64,000 bases of DNA. It comes from Centrapalus pauciflorus. Taxonomy: Eukaryota; Streptophyta; Magnoliopsida; Asterales; Asteraceae. The notes beneath the pieces are model-generated. The model made no database searches. It was not told the DNA's origin and saw only the letters and a program-made list of their open reading frames with translations. How positions within the stretch are numbered: position 1 is the stretch's first letter; each line of letters opens with the position of its first letter. A program made the position numbers and the translations under genes. This document shows, in pieces, positions 23,323-33,558 of this stretch. The stretch spans positions 186,001-250,000 of the forward strand of contig JAANYP010001803.1 of assembly GCA_020465985.1 (NCBI GenBank), read 5' to 3'.

Positions 23323-24052
23323 GTATAAACGTCTAAAATCTCATAATTCTTCTGTCTTACTCATGGATTCATGCTTAAATCCGATTTTTTTATTTTATTT
23401 TATTTTATTGTGTTATCTTAGTTATAGTTTAGGATTTATATAATTTTTGTTTCGTTGAAATGCTTAAAATTCCTTGTTTTTGCTTCATGATGTTAGTTGC
23501 TATTGCAAATTTGCTTTGTGTTTTAGGACGTAGGTTGTAAATTGCATGTTACTTTTTAAAGTTTTAGTTTAAAAAGGTATTTAGATTGTGCACGTGTGTT
23601 GTCTTTTTGTTGTAAATGTCATGTTCAATTTGTCGTTTTTAGGCTTTCGTTTTGTCGTTATGTCTTAACTTTTTGCAGTCATTCATGTTTTAATTGGTTA
23701 GTTTTGTTTATCGTTTAGTTAGTCGGATTTAAGCATGATTGCATATATGATGTAGAGATATTGAAAAGTGAGATGTGGTTAGATAGTCGAGAGCTTTAAT
23801 TCATAACATGAGATTTTGTGGGTGTGAATTGTCATGGTTTAATGATTCAATGGTGAATTCTTAAGTGTGGGAAGTCAAGGGTGCTTTAACTTCATAAATA
23901 ATTTTTTATTGGGTTATTTGTTCGGCTAAGCACGGGAATATTCTGTGAAACTTACTTGAATAAGTGTGGGGATACAAACTTGATCTTCTTTTATATTAAC
24001 CGTGTTGGTTGAATTCCTTTGGTTTAATTGTTATATCTTTGTGGCTTTCTAG
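23323..24052 (+). other. Leader intron of the Athila 3' ORF
   Basis: The donor AAG|GTATAA at 23323 and the acceptor TTTCTAG at 24046-24052 bracket 730 T-rich bases. The ORF start codon is the second base after the acceptor. Upstream, 23050-23322 is CT- and CCG-rich like a plant 5' UTR. Confidence 0.6.
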
Positions 24053-24053
24053 G

Positions 24054-25469
24054 ATGCCTCCACGTACAAGACGGGGTGCCGGCCAAGCATCTTCTTCTAG
24101 ACGCCGACGTGTCATAGAAGAAAGCTCCGAAGATGAGCTTCCCGAGTTACCGCAGGTTCCGAATGTCAATCGGGACCACCCGTATTTTGCGTTTTCCGGG
24201 ATAGCCTTGCATCTTCGGGAGGCTTATCGCGCAAGACTGGCTACCCTGTTAACACGCACAATTGCGTCGGAAAGAGTCATGAGTTGGGAATTCTTATCAA
24301 CAATCGAAGTGGGACATGGTGAGTTAGACATCGCGTCAAGACTCCAAGATATGTTGGAAGTTTCCTATGGAAATTTCGTATCCCGAGCATGGGTGCACTT
24401 GCTTAGCGTTCAGGAGCCGATTTACCCAGAACTGATATTGGAATTCTATTCATCGTATGGCTTCATGAATCTTGGGTATGATGTTTTTGCGGAGAACACG
24501 GTACGTTTTCGCATGGGTGGAGTTAGCAGACAGATATCTCTGATGGAGTTTGGGATGCGATTGGGGTTGTATCCGGATGTGGATCCTACGGACCAAAGTT
24601 TTCGAAGCTATCTTACTGCGGGATTGATGAGGCAACCGCCGGAATATAATCGCGAATTATTTTGGAGTTCGATAGCCAACGGTCCGTACAATCCGCGTCT
24701 TGCTAGAGCATCAAGAATCAGGAACCCGCTCCATCGCATAATCCATCGTTGCATTACCATGTCTGTCACCGGCCGGAAAGACGGCCAAGAGAGAGTTTCC
24801 ACTACTGATTTATTCCTCTTATATTGTATATTGACGCCTAATATCCATTTTTCTTTACCTTATCACATGGCACAGTATTTTCTGACAGCTTCAGGGCGAT
24901 ACGAGAGCAGCCCGATTTGTGGAGGGCGGTTTATCACGAGATTAGCTCGCTCATACGGGTTATTAACGCCTGGTAATGTTCAGATGTTACATGAAGCAGC
25001 GCCGATGAAAGTGTGTTCACAAAGATTTTTTACCAAAATGAACGTGATCACCAATCCCACTGTTTATGGGACGATTCATCTAGTCGGCATGCTACTTCCG
25101 GATGATGTCCGGATGCCCGGGCCCGAGCCCCAAGCTGTGAGGGATTCTAGCAGTGGAGAGGAGGACGAAGACGACGACGACTATGTGCAGCCCACTCATA
25201 CGAACTGGGAGCCTAGGTTGGCTGGTTTAGAGAACCGACTGGACATCTTAACGACGAATTTTGAGCACCATCGGACGGAGTACCGCACAGATATGCAAAC
25301 AGTCTTTAGTAATTTTGAAAGACTGTTTAGCTATTATCCTCCTCAGCGCCAACCAGGTGAAGGTTCGAGCTCTCAGGATCCATCCCAGTTCCCCCACCCC
25401 TTTGATTATCAGCAGACTTCGCAGTACCTGCCAGGACATCCGTACCATCAGCCTCCGTCGGACCAATGA
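24054..25469 (+). CDS. Athila-family 3' ORF (ATHILA ORF1 / env-position protein)
   Basis: 471 codons, intact. It starts MPPRTRRGAG with a basic then acidic N-terminus and has a long globular middle (about residues 40-350). An acidic run lies near residues 380-390, with a Pro/Gln/Ser-rich tail. The middle matches the protein family found behind pol in Athila elements and annotated in plant genomes as ATHILA ORF-1. It stands where envelope genes stand in retroviruses, but I see no signal peptide or clear transmembrane helix, so I do not call it an envelope. I chose ATG 24054 because it directly follows a splice acceptor. It is the only full-length frame left in the element. Confidence 0.85.
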   Translation: MPPRTRRGAGQASSSRRRRVIEESSEDELPELPQVPNVNRDHPYFAFSGIALHLREAYRARLATLLTRTIASERVMSWEFLSTIEVGHGELDIASRLQDMLEVSYGNFVSRAWVHLLSVQEPIYPELILEFYSSYGFMNLGYDVFAENTVRFRMGGVSRQISLMEFGMRLGLYPDVDPTDQSFRSYLTAGLMRQPPEYNRELFWSSIANGPYNPRLARASRIRNPLHRIIHRCITMSVTGRKDGQERVSTTDLFLLYCILTPNIHFSLPYHMAQYFLTASGRYESSPICGGRFITRLARSYGLLTPGNVQMLHEAAPMKVCSQRFFTKMNVITNPTVYGTIHLVGMLLPDDVRMPGPEPQAVRDSSSGEEDEDDDDYVQPTHTNWEPRLAGLENRLDILTTNFEHHRTEYRTDMQTVFSNFERLFSYYPPQRQPGEGSSSQDPSQFPHPFDYQQTSQYLPGHPYHQPPSDQ

Positions 25470-25497
25470 TTGAGGATCGCAGTTTATGATGTATATG

Positions 25498-26511
25498 TTG
25501 TGCATTTCTATATATATGGAGTAGTTGTTTATTGTAATCATTTGGGTTTGTAGAACCCTAAACATTGGATGATTTTATATCTTTTTGTTGGAATGAATAT
25601 ATTTATGTTCTTGTTTTGAAAGAATGTTTGTAGTCGTTAGTTTAACACTTGAATGATTTGCCATGAATATTTGTGTTCCTGGATGTGAATCGGGTTTGCT
25701 TATATTTATTTCGAATAGAGTGATTTTGTTACTTTGTTTGATCTTTTAAGCTCGTGAGAGTAAAAAGGGTGGATTATTTAAGTGTTTAACTATGATTATA
25801 AATATGGTTGTATTGTGGTGAGAATCTTAATATAAACGAATGTTTTGATACGTGAGTTGATAAACAATATTTCATAACAAAAACATGATTGTGAGTATTT
25901 AGTTTGCTTTATTAATTTAAGAAAATATAGTTGAGTGATCTCTATATTTTCTTAGAGTTAATATTGGGATGATGATTTTAGTTTGAGTGACCTTGTAATT
26001 TCATCATCATTACTTGCATATGATTTTATGTCAAAGTATTCATTAGAGTGATCTTTGTTACTTTACGTAAAAGGTTGGATTTAAGATTTTTAAACCATTA
26101 TTGAGTGATCTTAATGATTTATTTTCTTAAATTCAAGCGTTATTCATTCCAAGAGTGTTCATTGTTATTCATCCAATGTTTAGGGGGAAGCATTCCCATT
26201 TGATTACCCTTATCAAATTGCAATCTTGAAACCTTTCTTTCTAAGTGTGTATATCTCGTAGTTGTGTGGATTCGCGCTCGTGATTTTATACTTTTTACAT
26301 GTTTCTTATTTTTGCAAACACATGACGATATTAGCTAATTATTAACTGACAACCTATTATCATCATGACACCATTTTGTCCCTGTGTTCGATACCTGGAC
26401 TTACTTATACTATATTAGCAAACGATAGGTGATACTTGCCTAATTGTCGCTAGTTTTAGTATATTTATATCCATTACATAATTAAAATTAAGGTGTGCTA
26501 GCGGCACATCA
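25498..26511 (+). repeat. Athila 3' LTR, 5'-truncated
   Basis: Equivalent to 15712-16725 of the 5' LTR with two substitutions and no indel. The first 595 bases, with the palindromes and TATA box, are absent, and so is the polypurine tract. The junction with the sequence after the ORF lies at a TTGTGCATTT shared by both sides. Confidence 0.93.
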
Positions 26512-26516
26512 TGTAT

Positions 26517-28744
26517 CCTAGATTTTTGGCTGAAATTATTGCAAGAACTTGCAGTAATTTCAATGTACATAAAAGGATTCATGTTTCCCATAGGCACTCT
26601 TTACCTACAATAAAACGTCTTCTAAAAACAAGTGCCAATTTTTTGTCTGTTGATGTCCCATTGCCCTCTGCAATGTTGGGTATCAATCCACTAAACAGAG
26701 GAGAGGGTCCTGAGCAGGCTCAGCCTAACATCACTACTTCACCCCCAGGACCCCAACCCACTCCTCAAGATACAAATAATCCATCTGTTCCTTCTGTTAA
26801 TCCCTCATCCCCACTCATATTATACAAAAGAAAAAGGGGTTCAGGAGCTCCTTCCTCCTCAGCCCAATTACAAGAACCAAATGTCCCTGTGCAGGAGGAC
26901 ACTCCTGCACAGAATATTCAAAGGGCACCCACTGAGGACTCTCCCATCCTCAATTTGGAGGTGGACATCTCAATAGAAGATGTCCATATGGGTACTATGG
27001 CTGGCACTACTGTTGTTTCTGCACAAGAGGCACAGGACAGTGTCAACATAATTAAGACCACACCCATGGCAACAGAGGGTGTGCAAGCACCTTCTGGAAG
27101 TCCCCAGAACCAAGAAAAGAGGGGCCCAGAAGCTTCAACTTCTGGAATTCCTGCCAGTGATAGATCACAAACAGCACACTCGTTTGTTGATCTTGAGGCT
27201 AGTCTGCAACTGATGATATTAAGGGATTCTAAGCTGAAACCTGTTGTGGCCGCATTTGAATATTATAAGTCTCTTATTGCCACACAGGGGGCACAAATTA
27301 GAGCACTTCATCAGACAATATCAGCTCAGAATCAGAGGATGGATTATTTTCATAAAGGGTTCACCCTTTGTGGGAATAAGATCATTCAACTTGAGAAGAT
27401 GATTCAAAACCTAATGGCAAAGGTTGTAGGTCCTCCTGACCAAACCAATGCATCCAAAAAGGGGGAGAATCATCAGGAGATCCCTAAATCAGTCCAAGCA
27501 GCTCCATCAGTCCAAGCAGCTCCAGCACCTACTCCAACAGTCCAAGATTATAGGCTAACAGTCCCAACAGCTACTCAAGCTGTTAGCCTAGAAACTCAAG
27601 CTGCTCCCACAAGAACAACGGGAGTTGTTATTAGAGAAGGCAGTCAAGCTCCCATCAGTACAGTCCAAGCTACATCATCTGCAACTAAGGATAAGAGCAA
27701 GGGCATTCTCATAGAATCTCCAAAGTACAAATTTTCATCCAGAGATGCCCAGGTTGCTCATGATGCTGAGTTTGCTAGAAAGTTAGCAGAGGAACAAGAT
27801 GCAATTCCGGACCAGCAAACCCATGCTCCAATGCAAGATGATGAAACCTTAGGTGACTACCTAAGAGGGTTTGTGGTTAAGCAGAATGAGAAGAAAAGAA
27901 AAATGCCAACTGGCATTCAAAGGCAGAGCACAGAAAGTTTTTGATCAATTTTGCCTACTCAGCCGGGATTCCAAAGAAGATGGCTCAGTCTATGAATACA
28001 GAGAGGCTGCAAGATATTCATGATAAAGAAATGGAAAAACGAAAAACAGCTAAAGTCTCCCATCAAGTCCAAAGCCAACAGGAATCAAGTCAAGCTGGTG
28101 GCAGTAATTCAGATCCACCTGTTCAAGCTGTTGCTTCAAATCCTCAATCAGAAACAATCTCTCAAGCAAAGCTTGATCAGGTAAAGAGGGTGCTGTTTGA
28201 ACATCAGCTTCTGAAAGTAATGGAGATTGAAAAGACCCTCGACCAGCATGATTTCTCAAAACCTCTTATTACATACTGGTATGCTAAGCCAATGGATAAC
28301 ATTGACTTAAGATATCATTTTGTAGTAAGAAGAGAAATTGGTCATGAGGAAGAATATAAAAGTATGATGCATATAGTCCAAGGGATGACCAGAGATGAGC
28401 TTACAAGAATGCATAATGTTGGGTCTGTGACGCAAGTCAGATCCTCTCTTCCACAGGTCAAGCAAGCTATCAAAGATCTGAAAAGCATTTTTGATCCAGA
28501 GTCAATAATGAAAGATATAGAAGATGCCAAGGAGATGAAGATTGCACAAGTTGATCTGTTTGTCAAATCAAAGACATACAGACTCAAATTTGCAAATGGA
28601 TCCAGCATGTACTTTAATTTTGAATTTTATGATCTTCCAAAGGCGTTGTTAGTACAGATGATATCAGTGAGAATATATTGTGATAGAGAAGATCTGAAGA
28701 GAGAATTTTTGAAGGCTGTTAAACAGAAACTTTCACAATTGTAA
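26517..28744 (+). pseudogene. Copia accessory ORF, 3' part
   Basis: Continues the frame interrupted at 15116. A Pro/Gln/Ser/Thr-rich stretch (26680-27180) is followed by a coiled-coil-like segment (about 27190-27430), a second Gln/Ala/Pro-rich stretch, a charged helical part (27720-27930), a one-base loss in the T run 27938-27942, and a further 260 codons in the next frame to the stop at 28742. Before the insertion and the frameshift it would have encoded roughly 930 residues. There is no known catalytic motif. The low-complexity middle contains ACTCAAGCTGTTAG and ACTCAAGCTGC, the same words as the LTR motif. Confidence 0.75.
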
Positions 28745-28837
28745 GTTTTTGGATGCCTTAGTTTGTAAATAACAGTTTTACTTTGTTTTATTTCCTTGTT
28801 TGTATAGAAACTTAAAGTCTTGTAAAGAATTTAAGTT

Positions 28838-28847
28838 AGGGGGAGAT
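28838..28847 (+). other. Copia polypurine tract
   Basis: AGGGGGAGAT directly precedes the TGTTGGG start of the 3' LTR. It is the plus-strand primer site. Confidence 0.9.
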
Positions 28848-31520
28848 TGTTGGGAAATATTCTAAGTATGTCAAGCGGTTAGTTAGATTTCTCAGACTGT
28901 TAGTAGATTTTTGGTGTAAGTACAAAGTTCAAGCTGTTAGTTGAAAAAGTTCGAGCTGCTGGTTCAAAAGTTCAAGCTGCCAGTGTTAAAGCTCAAGCTG
29001 CTCAACAGATAGACTTCAAGCTGCTCAACAGCTCAATAAACAGAAAGTGCTGATATTCAGGAAAAGATATATTTTGAAGATTCAAGCATATCTACTATCA
29101 GAGAAATCAGAGTTTTTCAAGGAAACTGTAACATCCTCGAATTCAATTACTGTAATTCAGATCTATTTAAGTGGATAAATTATAATTAAGTTGAATTATG
29201 AACAATTATTATGTATTTGGGATATTTAAAAGTTTGTTGTTATTTTAAGAAGTTATGAAGTTTGAGAACTAATAATTATTATTATGGAGTATTATGAATG
29301 ATAAAAGTTAGTAATGATAAATTTAAGAATAAATCAGTATTTTATGGAACCGATTAAGTTGAGGGGTGAAATGTGCAAAAATGATGAAAGTTGAATAAAA
29401 AGGCTAAAAAGCCATTCATTTTCATTTTCACACACTCTCTCTCTACTTTCTCTCTCTAGAAACTCTCTCTACTTCTCTCTAGATTATCTCTCAAACCGAC
29501 CGGCCGATTATCAAGATTTATACGTCATCGGAAAGATCTCGAAGAGTACTACAACATCTACGGTTGGATTCTTGATTTCGTACGGATTGAGGTAAGAATC
29601 GACCCTTTTAAGCTTTATTATTTCGGTTTTTGAAGGCATAAATTCGAGTTTATCATTTATTGCGAGAATGGAGTTAGTTTTGCTTGAGTTTTAGCAAGAA
29701 TATGATAGAATATGTGTAATAGAATCGAACCTAGGCATAATACATGACATATTCATGATTCTTAGGCTTTAAAATGAAGGATTTAAGTTGTAGATATGAA
29801 CAAACTCGAGAATATCAAGAACAAAGTCGGAATGCAAGAACAAAGTCGATTTTTGTACTAAATTCGAGTATATATTCGAATTTAACACTATGGAATTCGA
29901 ATTTAAGTCCCTAAATTCGAATGATATTCGAATTTAACCCTAATGGTTCGAGTTTAGCCTTAAATTCGAAGGGGAGTTCGAATCTAATCCCCCAAATTCG
30001 AATTTGATGCATAAAATTTGAAATCTACTTTCTAAACTCGAATATTTTGAATGAAACCCATAGACAACACATAAATAACAAAAGATATTCCAAGGATAAG
30101 GTTTGAACCTGAGTTGGGTTCAAACTTAGTTGTGGTTCGAATTTGGACATGGACCCGAAATGGGGGGAAAATATTGCAAAACTTACAAAACTTGGTTTTA
30201 TGGATTTAAACGGTTTTTGACTCGAAATATTGTTGCAACTGATTTAACAGGTCCCTTGTGGTGTTGTTTAACCCACAGTGGGGTACTTTGTGATCCGGTT
30301 GAAAGCCCGTGGAGAAATAAAATTTGGATAAAGTTAATAACGCACCCACTGTGAGTACCTTTGATTTTAACATTGCCGCATCTGCTTTATGTTTGCTTTG
30401 CCTGCTGAGGCATGTTGTTTCACTTTCGTTTGGCACTCTACTAACTTGCGTATATGTTGATGCACATTCATACTTGTTGCATGTCCGTTTCTTTGTTGTG
30501 CATCTTATTTGATGGACCGGTGGGTCGCATCTGTACTCTGATGTTACTGTGCTATATGACTAAGAGTTGACACCTCTGTGGTCAGGATAGGCAGTAGGTC
30601 ATCCCCGATCGTACGTTTGCCTCAGATGGTTGGTTTTTCTTATGCCGAGCGTCATCTCGAAGGAGTTGCGGCTCGGGTTTGCGTACTATGTGTACGTGTG
30701 GAGTATACGGTATGCGTTACCGGTGTTACTCCTGGGGGCATCATAAGGATTTGTGGAATGTGTAAAATCATTGGTATTCACTAAGCATTCGCTTACCCTC
30801 TCAGTTGTTTACATTTTACAGGAAAGGGAAAATCTGCAGCTGGACCTTCTAGTTAGGTCTTTTGTGAAGATTTGGAAGATTTGATACTACTTAATCGGTA
30901 ATTATGTTTTGAGACGATGTTGTAATATATTCTGGATGTTGTAATACTTTAATTGGGTGTGTAGACTTAGATTTGGTACCTTGTAGCACCGTAGGGTGTT
31001 TGACACTGTTGCACTACTTTAATTATTGTATTTTAATGCTTCCGCACTTAAATTAGGTTATCAGATCATTATGTAATTGTGTTTGATGATTAATCCTGGG
31101 TGTTTTGGTAAATGGTGGTTGTTGTGGCAAGGGTGTCACAGAAACAAATCAGAAAGCAATATATATACATAGAATATGTTTTTCTATTGTAAGTCTGCAC
31201 GTACAAGTTTATTCAGTTGTAATTGTCTTTCTGATTAAGTTTTCATAAGTCTCTAAGGTTGTAAAACCCTAAGAACAATTTGTGTTCTTCGTCTAATCAA
31301 ACAGATTAGAGGTGATTGTAATCATTGAGTTTGGCAATACAAATGATATTTGATTATTGATTGTGTTTATGTGTTTATTTGTTCTGAAAGCTTTTCTTAA
31401 AACAGTTAAGTGTTATTCCGCAAACTTCTTGATTGGATTTTGATTCAATACAAGGTTATTGGTTTATACTCTGATTAATTCAAACCAGTTAATCTTAGGT
31501 AGTGATTTTTGATCTTGACA
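28848..31520 (+). repeat. Copia 3' LTR, split by a solo LTR
   Basis: The two LTR pieces are 28848-29126 and 31146-31520 (31141-31145 is the duplicated target). Together they are about 654 bases and align with 10192-10842 with scattered substitutions and small indels. Confidence 0.93.
29127..31140 (+). mobile_element. Gypsy solo LTR nested in copia 3' LTR
   Basis: 2,014 bases from TGTAACATCC to GGGTGTCACA, flanked by GAAAC at 29122-29126 and 31141-31145. There is no internal retrotransposon sequence, so recombination between LTRs removed the body. It has a CT-rich tract (29435-29490), a TTCGAA-rich array (29868-30040) and an exon-like frame 30821-30856 after TTTTACAG. It is distantly related to the LTR of the gypsy element at 1-7405. 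Confidence 0.93.
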
Positions 31521-31545
31521 CACACACACATACATACATACACAC
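31521..31545. repeat. (CA)n/(CATA)n microsatellite, right side of copia target
   Basis: Continuation of the repeat interrupted at 10191. Confidence 0.85.
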
Positions 31546-31839
31546 AGATGAACTTCACGTATGCTAATCAACCAGATCAAGTGTCAAAGACGTTTTCAAC
31601 TCCTGCAGAAAAAAATTGCCAGTATATTCTTTAGTATTCTTTCAATATTTTGAAAATGATGTACATATATACTATAATACACATAGCATATATATATGTT
31701 TGATGCTTATGTTGCTGCTGCTGTTTCTTCCTTTATTTCTGTATCAATTCAATGAACACACACAAATGTTAGGAGACATACACAACACTCCAATACTATT
31801 TAGTCTTGGAGCCTGACATTAACATGCAAACACACAGAT

Positions 31840-32345
31840 TCAAACACATAATCGCACACTGCACACACTCACAACTCATATCTTTTTGTTTTTAACTATT
31901 TCAGCAACAACATAAGGTAGGATAAATGACGATTGATACATAAGAATTGATTAATAAACATCCTTGCTAGTTGAGTTGCCAACGCCGAAGGCCGTTTGAC
32001 CTTCTTGCCAATATTTACGGACAAAACTTAAGCTAAACACACCTGGACAACACACTAATACTGCACTTATTTTCTGTTTTGATCTTAATTTCCAGCAGTA
32101 GAAATGCAAGGATTAATGACAATTAATACTTGCATTTGAATCAACAAACCACATAGAAATCTATTAATGGTTAGGCCGAAGGCCAATTGGGCTTCTTGGC
32201 CAGCCATTCTCGACGAAATCGGGAACTAAATATACACATATGTAATTCACGCACAACACAAAGACTTAAACATTCTGTCTTTTATCTAATTCAATCAGCA
32301 AAATCAAATAAATAAAGGGCGATTTAGACACACAAATGGTCAACA
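31840..32345. repeat. Diverged tandem repeat, period about 190 bp
   Basis: Successive copies share ...ATTTCAGCA... (31908, 32092, 32294), a following AATGACRATT-like block and GCCGAAGGCC (31983, 32172). Two full copies and part of a third are visible. Confidence 0.65.
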
Positions 32346-33189
32346 AACACTCCAAGCTAATTATGAATTCCAGATTTGACACAAGCAATAATTTAAAATG
32401 ATGAAAAATACTTGAGAAAAACATTTAACAAAATAGCAAGGTCAACAACTTGGCAAACCTTTAAAAAATACTAAATTGAAAATAAAAACATGATATACGA
32501 GTAGTTGAGTAATACAAGTTACATAATTTTGTTCATGTAATAAGTGTCTTTCTTGTATTTGATTTGCATGTTTTTTTTATGTTTTAAATTAGTTTGATGT
32601 ATATTCTTAATTTTAAACATAAAATTGAGATATCATAACGATATGTTGACTTTTACCGAACAAAATATAACAGTTTCAATAAAATATAATGTAAGGATTA
32701 AAATGATAAAAAAAAATATATTAAGAGACCAAAATTATATAACATGAAAATATAATGATTTTTTTCAATATTAACCCTAAGATTTACGATAGATGAAACT
32801 AAGTTTAGATATAGCAAGTACAATATGAAATATATTTGATGTTGTATTAAAACTAATTCTGGAATTTAAATAAAATAAATTGACAACCAAATATATTTTT
32901 GATTATAATGCATTTTTATTAGAATATATAAAAAAGGCAATCTTAACAATATCTTTAGATTTTTCAACATAAATTATTAAAAAAAAGTTAAAATAGAAAA
33001 CTTATAATCTCTTATACAAATAAAACTGACAATAATGGAGTTTATAAAATTTTAAACAAAAAAACCTCAAATGTAATTGCATGTAGTTATTTTCATGATA
33101 AAGTAAGAGCATATATTTATAGTCTTTCAAAATTAAATATTTTTTTGTGTAATTGTTTAGTTTAAAAAGTATTTATTTTGAAATAAATC

Positions 33190-33218
33190 ACCCGAGCAAC
33201 GCACGGGTATTCAACTAG
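33190..33218 (+). mobile_element. Helitron 3' terminus
   Basis: A hairpin, ACCCGAGC AAC GCACGGGT, with one A/A mismatch is followed after about six bases by CTAG and then T. This is the standard plant Helitron 3' end. I found no 5' TC end with a plausible family sequence, and no RepHel coding region, so the element's length is unknown. Confidence 0.6.
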
Positions 33219-33232
33219 TTCTAAATTGCTTA

Positions 33233-33550
33233 GGACCCGTTTAGTTGACATGTTTTCTGGAAAACGCGTTCAAAACTATTGTTTTTTGATTAATTTTCTA
33301 CTTTTAGTTTTCAAAATTACAAGTAAACTTGAAAAACACGTGTGAGGTTTTCACATTGTGTTTTCAATCTAGTCGTCTCAATCTATGTTATAAAAGTAAA
33401 AAGGAAGTGAAAAATGAAAAAAAAAAGCAAAAAATATTTATAAAACATCCGAACATATTTTCATATTTAAAATGTCTTTTCTTAAAAACCATCATATTTC
33501 AGTTTTATTAAAAACTCGAAACCGAAAATTCTCATTTGCTAAACACACCC
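33233..33550. mobile_element. Possible MITE with imperfect inverted ends
   Basis: Left end GGACCCGTTTAGTTGAC and right end (reverse) GGGTGTGTTTAGCAAATGA are partly complementary. No clear target duplication. Confidence 0.4.
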
Positions 33551-33558
33551 ATACCCAT

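Larger units (their letters stand above)
15117..26511 (+). mobile_element. Athila-type gypsy retrotransposon, nested in copia accessory ORF
   Basis: 11,395 bases with 5' LTR, Athila-type PBS, gag-protease, RT, RNase H, integrase, an internal promoter-like block, a spliced-leader Athila ORF and a shortened 3' LTR. A 5-bp duplication (TGTAT) flanks it. The shared 1,014 bases of the two LTRs differ at only two positions by eye, which suggests recent insertion, yet the pol region has at least five inactivating lesions. Confidence 0.95.
10192..31520 (+). mobile_element. Copia (SIRE-like) retrotransposon carrying two nested insertions
   Basis: The order is 5' LTR, PBS, broken integrase-RT-RNaseH, a second polypurine tract with promoter-like block, an accessory ORF, PPT and 3' LTR. 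With the Athila element (15117-26511 plus 5-bp duplication) and the solo LTR (29127-31140 plus 5 bp) removed, it is about 7.9 kb. Gag and most of protease are deleted. The two LTRs (about 651 and 654 bases) differ at roughly 18 places by eye, so it is clearly older than the Athila element inside it. A long accessory ORF behind pol fits the SIRE/Maximus lineage; that assignment is inference. Confidence 0.92.

Noticed and set aside
24054..25469. Calling the Athila 3' ORF an envelope gene
   Set aside because: No signal peptide, cleavage site or membrane anchor is visible. Position alone is not enough.
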